DNA of 64,000 bases from JAVJSD01 sp040219575 (GTDB lineage: Bacteria; Planctomycetota; Planctomycetia; Pirellulales; Pirellulaceae): contig JAVJSD010000010.1 of assembly GCA_040219575.1 (NCBI GenBank), forward strand, positions 28,142-92,141. The letters run 5' to 3'. The notes below the pieces were generated by a model that saw nothing but the letters and a program-made list of their open reading frames with translations, did no database searches and was not told the origin of the DNA. Position numbers and translations under genes: made by a program. Shown one piece after another: positions 49,008 through 56,591 of the stretch. Position 1 is the stretch's first letter. Each line of letters opens with the position of its first letter.

Positions 49008-49889
49008 TCAATCCCATCCGCCGCAGGCCTCGAACAGCAACAGGGCTTCGCGGAGCGGCCGCACGTCGTGCACGCGAACGATCTGCACGCCCTGCCGCGC
49101 CAGCGACAGCGCCGCCCCCACGGTGCCGGCGGTGCGGCTTGCCTGCTTGTCGCCCAGCACGTGGGCGATGAATCCCTTGCGGGAGTGCCCCACCAGCAGC
49201 GGACAGCCGAGGTCGTGAAACCGCCGGCAGGCGGCCATCAGCGTGAGGTTGTGCTGGTGCGACTTGCCGAAACCGATGCCGGGATCGAGGCAGATGCGCT
49301 CGCGCTCCACCCCGGCCGCCAGCAGTGCGTCGCGCCGCTGCCGCAGGTACGCATGAATCTCACCCACCACGTCGTCGTAGACCGGATCGTCCTGCATCGT
49401 CTGCGGCGTGCCCCGCATGTGCATCGCGCACACGCCGGCCCCGCTTTCGACCGCCACGGCGATCATTTCCGGGTCGCCTTCCAATCCGGTCACATCGTTG
49501 ATGATCTCGGCCCCGGCGTCCAGCGCCGCTCGGGCGACATCGGCCTTCGACGTATCGATCGAGACCGGCACGTCGGTGTCACGGCAGACCTGTGCGACGA
49601 CCGGAATCACGCGCCGCAATTCCTCGTCGACATTCACCGGCGTGGAGTACGGCCGCGTGCTCTCGCCGCCGATATCGAGCAGATCGGCTCCCTGGCGGAC
49701 AAGATCGAGCGCCTGCTCGACGGCGCGCTCGGCCGGCAGAAACCGTCCGCCGTCGGAAAAGCTGTCCGGCGTGACGTTCACGATTCCCATCAGCAGCGGC
49801 CGCCGGGGCAGCGCGAGCGTGCGCGTCCGCAGTCGCCACGAGTCGCTGCGCGCCGCGGGAGTATTCGAATCGTTGGCGTCATCATTCAT
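49008..49889 (-). CDS. folP: Dihydropteroate synthase
   Basis: FolP condenses p-aminobenzoate with the pterin diphosphate in folate synthesis and is the target of sulfonamides. The 293-residue protein has both signatures: GIVNVTPDSFSDGG (about 35-48) and DIGGESTRPYS (about 72-82). VSIDTSKADVA, EIINDVTGLEGD, DPGIGFGKSHQHN and LVGHSRKGFI, all typical of a functional TIM-barrel enzyme, are also present. A polar N-terminal extension of about 30 residues is longer than usual. It starts at ATG 49889. The upstream region holds the long palindrome and 21-bp tandem array. Confidence 0.95.
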   Translation of the reverse strand: MNDDANDSNTPAARSDSWRLRTRTLALPRRPLLMGIVNVTPDSFSDGGRFLPAERAVEQALDLVRQGADLLDIGGESTRPYSTPVNVDEELRRVIPVVAQVCRDTDVPVSIDTSKADVARAALDAGAEIINDVTGLEGDPEMIAVAVESGAGVCAMHMRGTPQTMQDDPVYDDVVGEIHAYLRQRRDALLAAGVERERICLDPGIGFGKSHQHNLTLMAACRRFHDLGCPLLVGHSRKGFIAHVLGDKQASRTAGTVGAALSLARQGVQIVRVHDVRPLREALLLFEACGGWD

Positions 49890-49940
49890 CGCGGTTGCAG
49901 CTTAGGTCCGCCGCCGACATTCGTCAACGAACCGCGGTGC

Positions 49941-50021
49941 GGTGAGCGTCGCGGCGTCAGCCCGACGTGGCGTTACGCGTGATGACTGTGAACACGTCGG
50001 GCTGACGCCTCGACGCTCGCC
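49941..50021. repeat. 29-bp inverted repeat with 23-bp loop
   Basis: The arms at 49941-49969 and 49993-50021 pair over 29 bases with two mismatches; the inner 17 bases (GGCGTCAGCCCGACGTG on the left) pair perfectly. The structure lies in the gap between folP and lptE and has no T-tract. The right arm runs straight into the 21-bp tandem array. Confidence 0.85.
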
Positions 50022-50131
50022 CCAGTCGCCTCGACGCTCGCCCCGGTCGTCTCGACGCTCGCCCCAGTCGCCTCGGCGCTCGCCCCGGTCGTCTCGACGC
50101 TCGCCGGGGCGTCTCGGCGCTGGCTTCGGCG
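50006..50131. repeat. 21-bp tandem repeat array next to the palindrome
   Basis: Units of the type CGCCTCGACGCTCGCCCCAGT repeat at 50006, 50027, 50048 and 50069 with single-base variants (CGT/CGC, GAC/GGC, CAGT/CGGT). A more divergent copy at 50090 and a partial one at 50111 follow. The first unit overlaps the right arm of the palindrome, so the array appears to have grown from it. It ends a few bases before the stop codon of the lptE-like gene. Confidence 0.9.
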
Positions 50132-50135
50132 GGTC

Positions 50136-50690
50136 TTACCAGGGGGTGTTCATCTGGCTGACGATTTGCCGCGAGATGCGCTGCATGGCGGTCAGTTGCG
50201 AACTGGAGACCGATTGGCCCCCTTCGGCGACGAAGTGCGAAGCGCCGGTCACCTGCAGGTCGAACAGGTTGACGGGGATCGAGGTTTCCTGCACCAGCGC
50301 GTCGCCGCGCCGGTCGGTCCACTGCACCACGACCAGCAGGGGCGTCTCCACGTCGCGGGGGTTGGAGTTGGGGTCCTGGGCCAGGATCCGCTTGTGCATC
50401 GACACGATGCGGCCGCTGAGAATGCTGTCGGCGTTGGCGGCGTCGACCACCTTGTAGGGCGTGGTGGCCTCGATCTCCTTGACGACCGCCTCGGTCAGTT
50501 GCTCGCCCAGGTAGCGGCGGAAGGTGTCGTTCTGAAACACCGGCACGTGCACGGTGCGAATCTCCGTCGGAAACATCGAGGCCGTGCCGAGTTGGTAGCC
50601 GGCGCAGCCGCCCAACAACGGAATCAACATCGCCCCCGCCGCCAAGATCCGGCGAGAGACGACGCTCGTGTTGATGGGGACGAGGGACAT
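50136..50690 (-). CDS. lptE: LptE-like outer-membrane lipoprotein
   Basis: The 184-residue lipoprotein has a signal peptide with a lipobox (LLGGC, cysteine near residue 29) followed by AGYQLG, the start motif of LptE proteins. The fold segment then reads TASMFPTEIRTVHVPVFQNDTFRR, with LGEQLTEAVVKEIEATTPYKVVDAANADSIL after it. LptE plugs LptD in the outer membrane for LPS insertion, so its presence argues for an LPS-type outer membrane. It lies downstream of the BamD-like gene on the same strand, 102 bases apart, which reinforces an envelope-biogenesis context. Confidence 0.82.
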   Translation of the reverse strand: MSLVPINTSVVSRRILAAGAMLIPLLGGCAGYQLGTASMFPTEIRTVHVPVFQNDTFRRYLGEQLTEAVVKEIEATTPYKVVDAANADSILSGRIVSMHKRILAQDPNSNPRDVETPLLVVVQWTDRRGDALVQETSIPVNLFDLQVTGASHFVAEGGQSVSSSQLTAMQRISRQIVSQMNTPW

Positions 50691-50700
50691 GTGAACTCAA

Positions 50701-50780
50701 GTAGCAGAAGTCGTGAGACTTCTGAAATCATCGTCGCGGTTGTCGTCGTAGGGTGTGTCGAGCGAATCGCTTGCACCCTA
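50701..50780. repeat. Partial 63-bp-type element and a GTAGGGTG hairpin
   Basis: GTAGCAGAAGTCGTGAGACTTCTG (50701-50724) is the left half of the element seen at 2562 and 48002. A separate hairpin follows, TAGGGTG (50749-50755) with CACCCTA (50774-50780). Both lie in the gap between the lptE- and bamD-like genes. Neither is followed by a T-tract. Confidence 0.6.
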
Positions 50781-50792
50781 AGGTTGCTGCGG

Positions 50793-52106
50793 TTAATTCC
50801 CCAGCGGCACGTCCGAAGGGATCAGCGGCCTGACGCGGCCTTGTTTCGAGGACGGGAAGAGGTTGATCAGCCAGCTCAGACGCTGCGGCGGCACGTCGGG
50901 CAGGCCGTCGATTTGCTCCAACCGCTTGCGCGTTCGCTCGCCGTAGGGCGTGTCGTCGTACTCCTCGAGGATCTTGCCGTAGTGATAGCGGGCGCCGCCG
51001 AACTCGCGACGGAAGTCGTAATACTGCGCCAAGGCCCATTCACGCTGCGCGAGCTTGTAGCGAACCTCGGCCCAGGCGCGGGCCAGGTACTCGCGCTCCT
51101 TGTCGGCCTCCTCCGGAAACTGCTTGCGGATCACCTGCAGCAGCCGGTCGGCCTCGTCGAGCGCCGTGCCGTCGTAGGCGGGCCCCTGATAGGTCTTCAG
51201 CTTGCATTGCAGGCCGAGGAAATGCGCCTTGAACTGGTGTTCGCTCGAGGGGAACGTCTTGCGCAGGTCGGTGTAGAAGTCGTCGGCGCGGGCGAAGTCG
51301 CCTTTGAGGAAGTGGGCGTTGGCGGCGGCCAGCGTGGCGTCGTCGGCCAGGCGGCCGGTGGGATCGTCGATGCGGATCTTGTCGAACACCCGCACCGCGT
51401 TGCCCCCCGCGTCGCGCCAGGGACGCTTCTCGTCGGTGATGTTGAGCGCGAAAAACGACTGCGGGCGGGCCTGCTCCAGTTGCAGCCAGAACTGCGCGAT
51501 GGAGAACCGCCGGGCCTCGACCTTGTCCAATTGCCGGGCGTTGGGATACTTCTTCAGCAGCAGTTCGTATTGTTCGTTGGCGGTGGGGAAGCGATCGCCG
51601 AAGAAGTAGCTCTCGCCGGCCAGGAACAAGGCGTCCTGCTCGAGCGTCGACTCGGGCCACCAGCCGGCGGCCTGGGAGAACAGTCCGCCCGCCTCGTTGA
51701 ACAGGGCTTTCCGCTGCTGTTCCTGTTGGGCGGCCAGCGCCTCGCGGTACTTGGCCTCGGCCAGCGCGTACAGCCGGCGGGCCTCCTTGCGGTCGGGCTC
51801 CTTGCCGATCAACCGCTTGAAGCTCTTGGCGACCTGGCTGGGGGCCAGACCGCCGAGCAATCCCGGCGCCTCTTCCTCCTCGACGACTTGTTCGGTTTCT
51901 TCCTCTTGGTAGTCGACCGCCGCGATGTCGTTGCGGTAGGGATTTCCTTCGACCTGCCGGCGGATGGTGTCGTAGTCGGTCAGGTCGTCGTCTCGATTGC
52001 CGAACATCGAGCAACCGGCCGCCGTGCACAGCAACAGCGCGGCGAGGGTCAGCGCGCAAAGCGCCGCCGGTTGAGGTTGCAGGATACGGTGCGCCGTCGG
52101 GGGCAT
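50793..52106 (-). CDS. bamD: BamD-like outer-membrane assembly lipoprotein (tetratricopeptide)
   Basis: The 437-residue lipoprotein starts with a signal peptide and lipobox (LLCTAAGC, cysteine near residue 32). Mature sequence then has an acidic stretch (about 50-75, EEETEQVVEEEEA) and tetratricopeptide-type helical repeats (EARRLYALAEAKYREALAA, ESYFFGDRFPTANEQYELLLKKYPNARQL, FLKGDFARADDFYTDLRKTFPSSEHQ). The C-terminal region has QYYDFRREFGGARYHYGKILEEYDDTPYGERTRKRL, the classic BamD ending. It probably helps insert beta-barrels such as the BBP7 protein. It is about 1.8 times the length of E. coli BamD because of the acidic region and extra repeats. The start at ATG 52106 is fixed by the signal peptide. 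Confidence 0.78.
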   Translation of the reverse strand: MPPTAHRILQPQPAALCALTLAALLLCTAAGCSMFGNRDDDLTDYDTIRRQVEGNPYRNDIAAVDYQEEETEQVVEEEEAPGLLGGLAPSQVAKSFKRLIGKEPDRKEARRLYALAEAKYREALAAQQEQQRKALFNEAGGLFSQAAGWWPESTLEQDALFLAGESYFFGDRFPTANEQYELLLKKYPNARQLDKVEARRFSIAQFWLQLEQARPQSFFALNITDEKRPWRDAGGNAVRVFDKIRIDDPTGRLADDATLAAANAHFLKGDFARADDFYTDLRKTFPSSEHQFKAHFLGLQCKLKTYQGPAYDGTALDEADRLLQVIRKQFPEEADKEREYLARAWAEVRYKLAQREWALAQYYDFRREFGGARYHYGKILEEYDDTPYGERTRKRLEQIDGLPDVPPQRLSWLINLFPSSKQGRVRPLIPSDVPLGN

Positions 52107-52156
52107 GTTGGACGTCCCTGTCACAACACCTCTTCGCTTTGCTAAGGGGCGATCGG

Positions 52157-52918
52157 TTATCGTTTCGACGCAGGCGACTGCAGATGCGCGTGCATCCGCG
52201 GACGTTTGCCGAGCAGATTGCAGATGTACTGGTTCATCACGCCGCGCAGTTCGCCCAGCAACTCGTGCGCGACCTGCGTACTCGACCAACTCTCGTTCTC
52301 CATTTCCGCCAGTCGCCGCAGGGTCTCCACGACCTCGCGGCGCAGGCTGACGACCTGTCGCTGTCCCACACGGCAGTTGCGGCACAGCACGCCGCCGGCC
52401 GGCAATCCGAATGGAATGCGACCCTCCGGCGGCGCCGGTTCGCCGCAGGCCGCACAATCGGCCAGCGACGGCAAATGTCCCAGCACCTTCAGCGCCGTCA
52501 ACTCGAAACGAAGCACCAAGGCGGCCGCATCCATGTCGTCGTCGAGCGCTGCAAGCGCACCGTCGGCGGCGTCGTACAATTCAGGATGAGGATCGCCTTC
52601 ATCGGTCAGGTCGCGCAACAACTCCGCCAGGTAGTAGCCTGCATACAGACGAGACAGGCTGCGACTGCCGGCGCGAAACCGACGTTCCAGCTTCGCTTCC
52701 GTCAACAGGTCGAGGGCGTCGGAAGCTTTGTGGAGGAACACTATGCGACACACCGCGAGCAGGTCAAGAGCAGCTTCGAACGGCCCCTTGGGGCGTCGGG
52801 CTCCCTTGGCCAAAGCGCTTATCTTGCCGAAGTCTCGGGTAAATAGCGTGACCACGCAGCTTGTCTCGCTGAAGTCGATCACGCGCAGCACGATGGCGGT
52901 GGACTTTTCGCTGGCCAT
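52157..52918 (-). CDS. recO: DNA repair protein RecO
   Basis: The 253-residue protein is a RecO recombination mediator that loads RecA with RecF/RecR. It has the N-terminal OB fold (STAIVLRVIDFSETSCVVTLFTRDFGKISALAKGARRPKG, first ~45 residues), the helical middle (LSRLYAGYYLAELLRDLTDEGDPHPELYD) and a zinc-binding C-x2-C...C-x2-C near residues 167-190 (CAACGEPAP, LCRNC). The size suits the family. ATG 52918 is chosen because the conserved sequence starts directly after it; the same frame is open further upstream but has no homology. It follows scpB by 41 bases. Confidence 0.92.
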   Translation of the reverse strand: MASEKSTAIVLRVIDFSETSCVVTLFTRDFGKISALAKGARRPKGPFEAALDLLAVCRIVFLHKASDALDLLTEAKLERRFRAGSRSLSRLYAGYYLAELLRDLTDEGDPHPELYDAADGALAALDDDMDAAALVLRFELTALKVLGHLPSLADCAACGEPAPPEGRIPFGLPAGGVLCRNCRVGQRQVVSLRREVVETLRRLAEMENESWSSTQVAHELLGELRGVMNQYICNLLGKRPRMHAHLQSPASKR

Positions 52919-52959
52919 GAAGGCGAGTTGGGTTGGAGCACGAACAAGACGTGGCGGCG

Positions 52960-53727
52960 CTACGAACGCTCCAGTTCCTGGCTCTGGGGCAGCTCGTTGA
53001 TCGTCTCCAGGCCGAACACGTCGAGAAATCGCTCGGTGGTGAAGTAGCGCGGTTTTCGCGGACGGGCCTCGGGCCGCTCGATCCGCAGCAACTCCCGCCG
53101 CACGAGTTGCCCCAGGATGGCCCCGCTGGGGCGTCCCCGCAGCTGCTCGACCTCGTCCTTGGTGACCGGCTGGTTGTAGGCCACGATGGCCAGCGTGTCG
53201 ATGGCCGCCTGCGACAGCCGCGCCTCGCGGATGCGGCCGTAGAAGCGATCGCGCAGCGCCGCAAACGCCGGCCGCAGCGTCAGCCGGTAGCCCGGGCCCT
53301 CCGAGACGATCTGGTATGGGCACCCCTGCTGGTCGTACTCGGCGTTCAGTTCGCGGACCAGATCGTCGATTTCGGCCGGCCGCACGCCGCGCATCAGCGC
53401 CGCCACCTCCCGGCTGGTGAGCGGCTGGTTGTGGGGATGCCCCACGAACAGCATCGCCTCCAGGATCGACTTGGGGGTCAGCTGGCAACCGTCGTCGGCC
53501 GCGTCGTGCTCGTCGAGCGGATCAAGTTCGACGGGCGGCTCGCTTTCGGCCTCGGCGACGTCAGGAGCCTCCTTGGCCGGCGGTTTCTCGTACGGTTCAC
53601 TGCCATGCTGCAGCAACTGCGCGTAGGCCTGGCTTAGTTCATCGAGCGACAGTCCCTCGTCCGTCGGCGTCTGTTCGAAACCGGACAGATCGAGGGAGTC
53701 GTCGTGTGGCGATGCGTCGCGGACCAT
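52960..53727 (-). CDS. scpB: Chromosome segregation/condensation protein ScpB
   Basis: The 255-residue ScpB works with ScpA and SMC in chromosome condensation. After an acidic, disordered N-terminus (about 1-85) two winged helices follow. The first is SILEAMLFVGHPHNQPLTSREVAALM and the second LSQAAIDTLAIVAYNQPVTKDEVEQLRG with a GRPSGAILGQLVRRELLRIERP segment, both diagnostic, then YFTTERFLDVFGLETINELP. ATG 53727 starts the frame. No scpA gene is next to it. It heads the scpB-recO-bamD-lptE run on the minus strand. Confidence 0.93.
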   Translation of the reverse strand: MVRDASPHDDSLDLSGFEQTPTDEGLSLDELSQAYAQLLQHGSEPYEKPPAKEAPDVAEAESEPPVELDPLDEHDAADDGCQLTPKSILEAMLFVGHPHNQPLTSREVAALMRGVRPAEIDDLVRELNAEYDQQGCPYQIVSEGPGYRLTLRPAFAALRDRFYGRIREARLSQAAIDTLAIVAYNQPVTKDEVEQLRGRPSGAILGQLVRRELLRIERPEARPRKPRYFTTERFLDVFGLETINELPQSQELERS

Positions 53728-54450
53728 CCCTCAACTATCGCGGCTCGCGAAATTCCCGGCAAGAGCGGTTCACGGAGCGTCCCTCCGTAGCATGGCCGCC
53801 CCAGGCCGCGATTGTGCGCCGCCGCTCGTCCACGAAGTCTGCCCGAGGATGGCGCCTATTACCCGCGTATTGCTTGTGTAACTCGGCGTTCGCTTCCACT
53901 GGGCTCGTCCCGGCGGAAGCCGCGGTCAGCACGGTCTTCACCACCCGTCTCCACCGCGATTCGCCGCCGCGCCCGTCCAGAATTCGGCGAACGCCTTACC
54001 TCCGCAAGCGTTTCGGCAGCTGCGATTGGCCGTTGTGATTCTTCTTTGCTGCGGCCATGTTGTCTCCCGCCGATGTTCACCCGGCTGAAAAGGCAGGGAA
54101 CACCACAGAGCACACAGAGGGCCCAGAGAAAGGAAGCCCGTCACCCGGCGTGCGCTGCGCGACCCCGGGCTGTGGCGTATCGGCCCTTCAGGACGATTGC
54201 ATCGCTTCTGTCCTTCGTGCTCTTCGGCTCTTCGTGGTCCGCCCTTTCCGTCGGCCAATCGCCGACAGCTGCGTCTCTTTCTTCTCTGTGCTCCCTGTGT
54301 CCTCGGTGGTAAGACCTTCGACGTCGATCTTGAATGGCGGTCGATTCTTCCGGCCCGCTTTCGCGCCCTGCGTGGTTGGATGCTCGTTCCAACAACAACG
54401 GAACGCTCGCTTGCGCGTCGTGCTTCTGTGCGGGCAGCATCGGTCGCGAG
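53728..54450. other. Long non-coding region with repeat-derived sequence
   Basis: No gene is supported in these 723 bases. It holds the 15-bp element arm at 53787-53801 and, at 54102-54310, inverted CACAGAG-type repeats described separately. Open frames on both strands are arginine-rich and lack ribosome-binding sites or conserved patterns. The region looks like an accumulation site for dispersed repeats. Confidence 0.6.
54102..54310. repeat. Inverted CACAGAG-type repeats bounding a 209-bp segment
   Basis: The left arm, 54102-54136, reads ACCACAGAGCACACAGAGGG then CCCAGAGAAAGGAAG. The right arm, 54277-54310, ends TCCTCGGTGGT and is its reverse complement with a handful of mismatches. A third, degenerate right-arm-like copy lies inside (54205-54238, CTTCGTGCTCTTCGGCTC...). 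Such purine/pyrimidine-rich repeats occur across unrelated bacteria, often beside small mobile-type genes, but no such gene is found between these arms. Confidence 0.65.
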
Positions 54451-56280
54451 TTATTTCTTCTTTCCCGCCAACAGCCGCTCGGTGGCGCGGGGCAGGATGT
54501 CTTTCAGCGCGGGCGAGGCGGCCAGATCGTGCTTTTTGACTTCGGCCAGAAAACGTGGAAAGGAGTCCTCCAGCAGCGGGTGTAGATTCTGCCAGACGAT
54601 GTGCGGGATCAGCTTGTCGTCGCCGCACTCGGCCAACACCGTCACCAGCAGAGGCAAGGCGTCGACGCCGTCGAGCTTGCGGGCGGCGATGGCGACTTGA
54701 AGCTGCACGTCGCGATGAGGATCGGTCGCCAGGGAGACCACTTTTTCGGCAATGCTCGGCTCGGCCTTGCCGAAGTTGCCCGCCGCGCGGACGCCCCAGG
54801 CACGGAGCGAAGGGTTCTCGCTATCCAGCAGGGCGTGGTGGAACTTCCCATTCAAACGTCCCGTGCCGACGAGCGCCCACAACGCGTGCAGACGCGTCTT
54901 CCGCGGCGCGGCGTCGTCGAGCGCGAGCCGCTCGAGCTGGGGACGCGCCTCGTCGCTGTCGCGCTCGGTGAGCAGTCGCTGGGCGAGGTCGCGGAAGAAG
55001 ACGTTCTTGCTGTGCAAGCGGGCGATCAGTTGATCGTCGCTCTCCTGGGCCAGGTCGAACTTCGGCGCTCGGGGCGCGTCTTTGTATCGCACGCGATACA
55101 GGCGTCCGTGCAGGCGGTCGATCCCCTTCGGATCGGCGTTGGCGTCCTGGTAGCAGTGGTAGCGATCGTACCAATCCAACACGTACAAGCAGCCGTCGGG
55201 GCCGGTCTTCTGCACCACGGGCATGAACCAGACGTCGTTGGCCGAAAGAAAGTCGGGAGCGCCCTTGGCGTGGTAGGTCGAGCCATCGCGCTGGAGCACG
55301 TCGACGTTGATGCAGTTGCCGTGGATGTTGCCCATGTACAGGCGGTCGCGATATTCGGCCGGATAGGCGTCGCTGTCGAAGTAGTGGATGCCGCAGTAGG
55401 CGGCGAGCTGATGTTTGTGCGAGACGATCGACTCGATTTTCCAGGTGAAGGCCGGGTAGGGGCCGCCCTGTCGGTGGTAGTAGCCGGTCTCGGTCAGGTG
55501 CCAGAGGTGGTCGATCACACAGGCGCTCACGAACGCGCTTCCCTGCGGATCCCAGGCGACGCCCCAGGGATTGCTGGTTCCCTCGGCGAACAGTTGGAAC
55601 TCGTGGGTACGGGGATGAATGCGGAACAACGCGCAGGTAAAGGTGTGCTCCTTCCCCTGGTGCTTCACGTGGCTGTAGTTGAACACGCCGTTGAGCCCGT
55701 ACAGCCAACCGTCGGGTCCCCAGGTCAACGAGTTGGGCAGTTCGTGCGTGTCGGTGCGGCCGAAGCCGGTGACCACCACCTCGCGTTTGTCGGCCTTGCC
55801 GTCGCCGTCGGTATCCTGCAGGAACAGGATGTCGGGGGCGTTGGCGACCCACACGCCGCCGTAACCCACGGCGATGCCCGAGGGGATGTTCAGCCCCTCG
55901 GCGAAGATGGTGACCTTATCGACCGCGCCGTCGCCGTCGGTATCCTCGAGCACCTTCACCCGGTCGCGCCCGGGGCCGGGCGACTTGCGGGGGTATTCGA
56001 AACTCTCGGTGACCCAGATGCGGCCGCGCTCGTCGAACGTCATGGCGACCGGATTGACGAGGTCGGGCTCCGCGGCCACGAGCTCCACTGTAAACCCCTC
56101 GGGCACGGTCATTTTCTTCATCGCCTCGGCGGGCGACAGCGGCGGTCCCGGGGGTTTCGACTGCCGGCGGGGAATGAAGCTTCCGTCCGGGGCCTGTCCG
56201 AACACGGAGGTTGGGGCCGTCCCGATGGCGACGGCGAGGACCAGCAGGGTGCACAACGAAAGAAGGCGAACCAGAACCAT
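54451..56280 (-). CDS. TIGR02604-type exported propeller protein with HEAT repeats, lacking the haem domain
   Basis: The 609-residue protein has a signal peptide and the planctomycete PVC-type 'membrane-bound dehydrogenase' propeller (about 45-420). Typical features are VPEGFTVELVAAEPDLVNPVAM, DERGRIWVTE, LEDTDGDGAVDK, GVWVANAPDILFLQDTDGDGKAD and NSLTWGPDGWLYG. A HEAT region follows (about 425-580). Many relatives continue with a C-terminal TIGR02603 cytochrome c domain; this one stops after the HEAT repeats and has no CxxCH there. It may be a binding or sugar-dehydrogenase-like protein that depends on a separate electron carrier. ATG 56280 is preferred over an in-frame TTG at 56292. It is divergent from the lipoprotein gene at 56592. 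Confidence 0.82.
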   Translation of the reverse strand: MVLVRLLSLCTLLVLAVAIGTAPTSVFGQAPDGSFIPRRQSKPPGPPLSPAEAMKKMTVPEGFTVELVAAEPDLVNPVAMTFDERGRIWVTESFEYPRKSPGPGRDRVKVLEDTDGDGAVDKVTIFAEGLNIPSGIAVGYGGVWVANAPDILFLQDTDGDGKADKREVVVTGFGRTDTHELPNSLTWGPDGWLYGLNGVFNYSHVKHQGKEHTFTCALFRIHPRTHEFQLFAEGTSNPWGVAWDPQGSAFVSACVIDHLWHLTETGYYHRQGGPYPAFTWKIESIVSHKHQLAAYCGIHYFDSDAYPAEYRDRLYMGNIHGNCINVDVLQRDGSTYHAKGAPDFLSANDVWFMPVVQKTGPDGCLYVLDWYDRYHCYQDANADPKGIDRLHGRLYRVRYKDAPRAPKFDLAQESDDQLIARLHSKNVFFRDLAQRLLTERDSDEARPQLERLALDDAAPRKTRLHALWALVGTGRLNGKFHHALLDSENPSLRAWGVRAAGNFGKAEPSIAEKVVSLATDPHRDVQLQVAIAARKLDGVDALPLLVTVLAECGDDKLIPHIVWQNLHPLLEDSFPRFLAEVKKHDLAASPALKDILPRATERLLAGKKK

Positions 56281-56591
56281 GGAGAGGCCCAACCTGGGAA
56301 ACGAGGAAAATGCCGGCGGCGAAAGACGATGTGGCCTTGCGGCGGCACGGAAGCCGAAACGCTGAACGTGGCGGGTCGACCGACGACCGCGAGAGGTTCG
56401 ATTATCGACCGCCCGCCGCGAATTCGCAACCGTTTCCTGCCGCGGCGAGCGGCCCTAAGTCTTTTGAGAGCCGACGATTCTACTCGACATTCGCCCAGCG
56501 ACCTGCAATAATTGGCGGCGTCGTCGGGCGGACCCTTCTCTCCCTCGCCCGGGTGCGTAAAGCCGTCAAGTCCATCCATTCGAGGTTTGAC
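56281..56591. other. Divergent intergenic region
   Basis: These 311 bases separate the leftward TIGR02604 gene from the rightward acidic lipoprotein gene. A promoter candidate for the latter is reported at 56484-56512. Otherwise I see no repeat or gene. Confidence 0.4.
56484..56512 (+). promoter_or_regulatory. Candidate promoter of the acidic lipoprotein gene
   Basis: TCGACA (56484-56489) and AATAAT (56507-56512) are 17 bases apart, 79 bases before ATG 56592. Each hexamer has one mismatch to consensus. Confidence 0.45.

Noticed and set aside
50006..50131. 21-bp tandem array considered as a CRISPR
   Set aside because: Units abut each other with no spacers and vary by single bases, and no cas gene is present.
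52919..53488. In-frame extension of recO to 443 codons
   Set aside because: The extension overlaps scpB in another frame and is arginine/glycine-rich; RecO homology starts exactly at ATG 52918.
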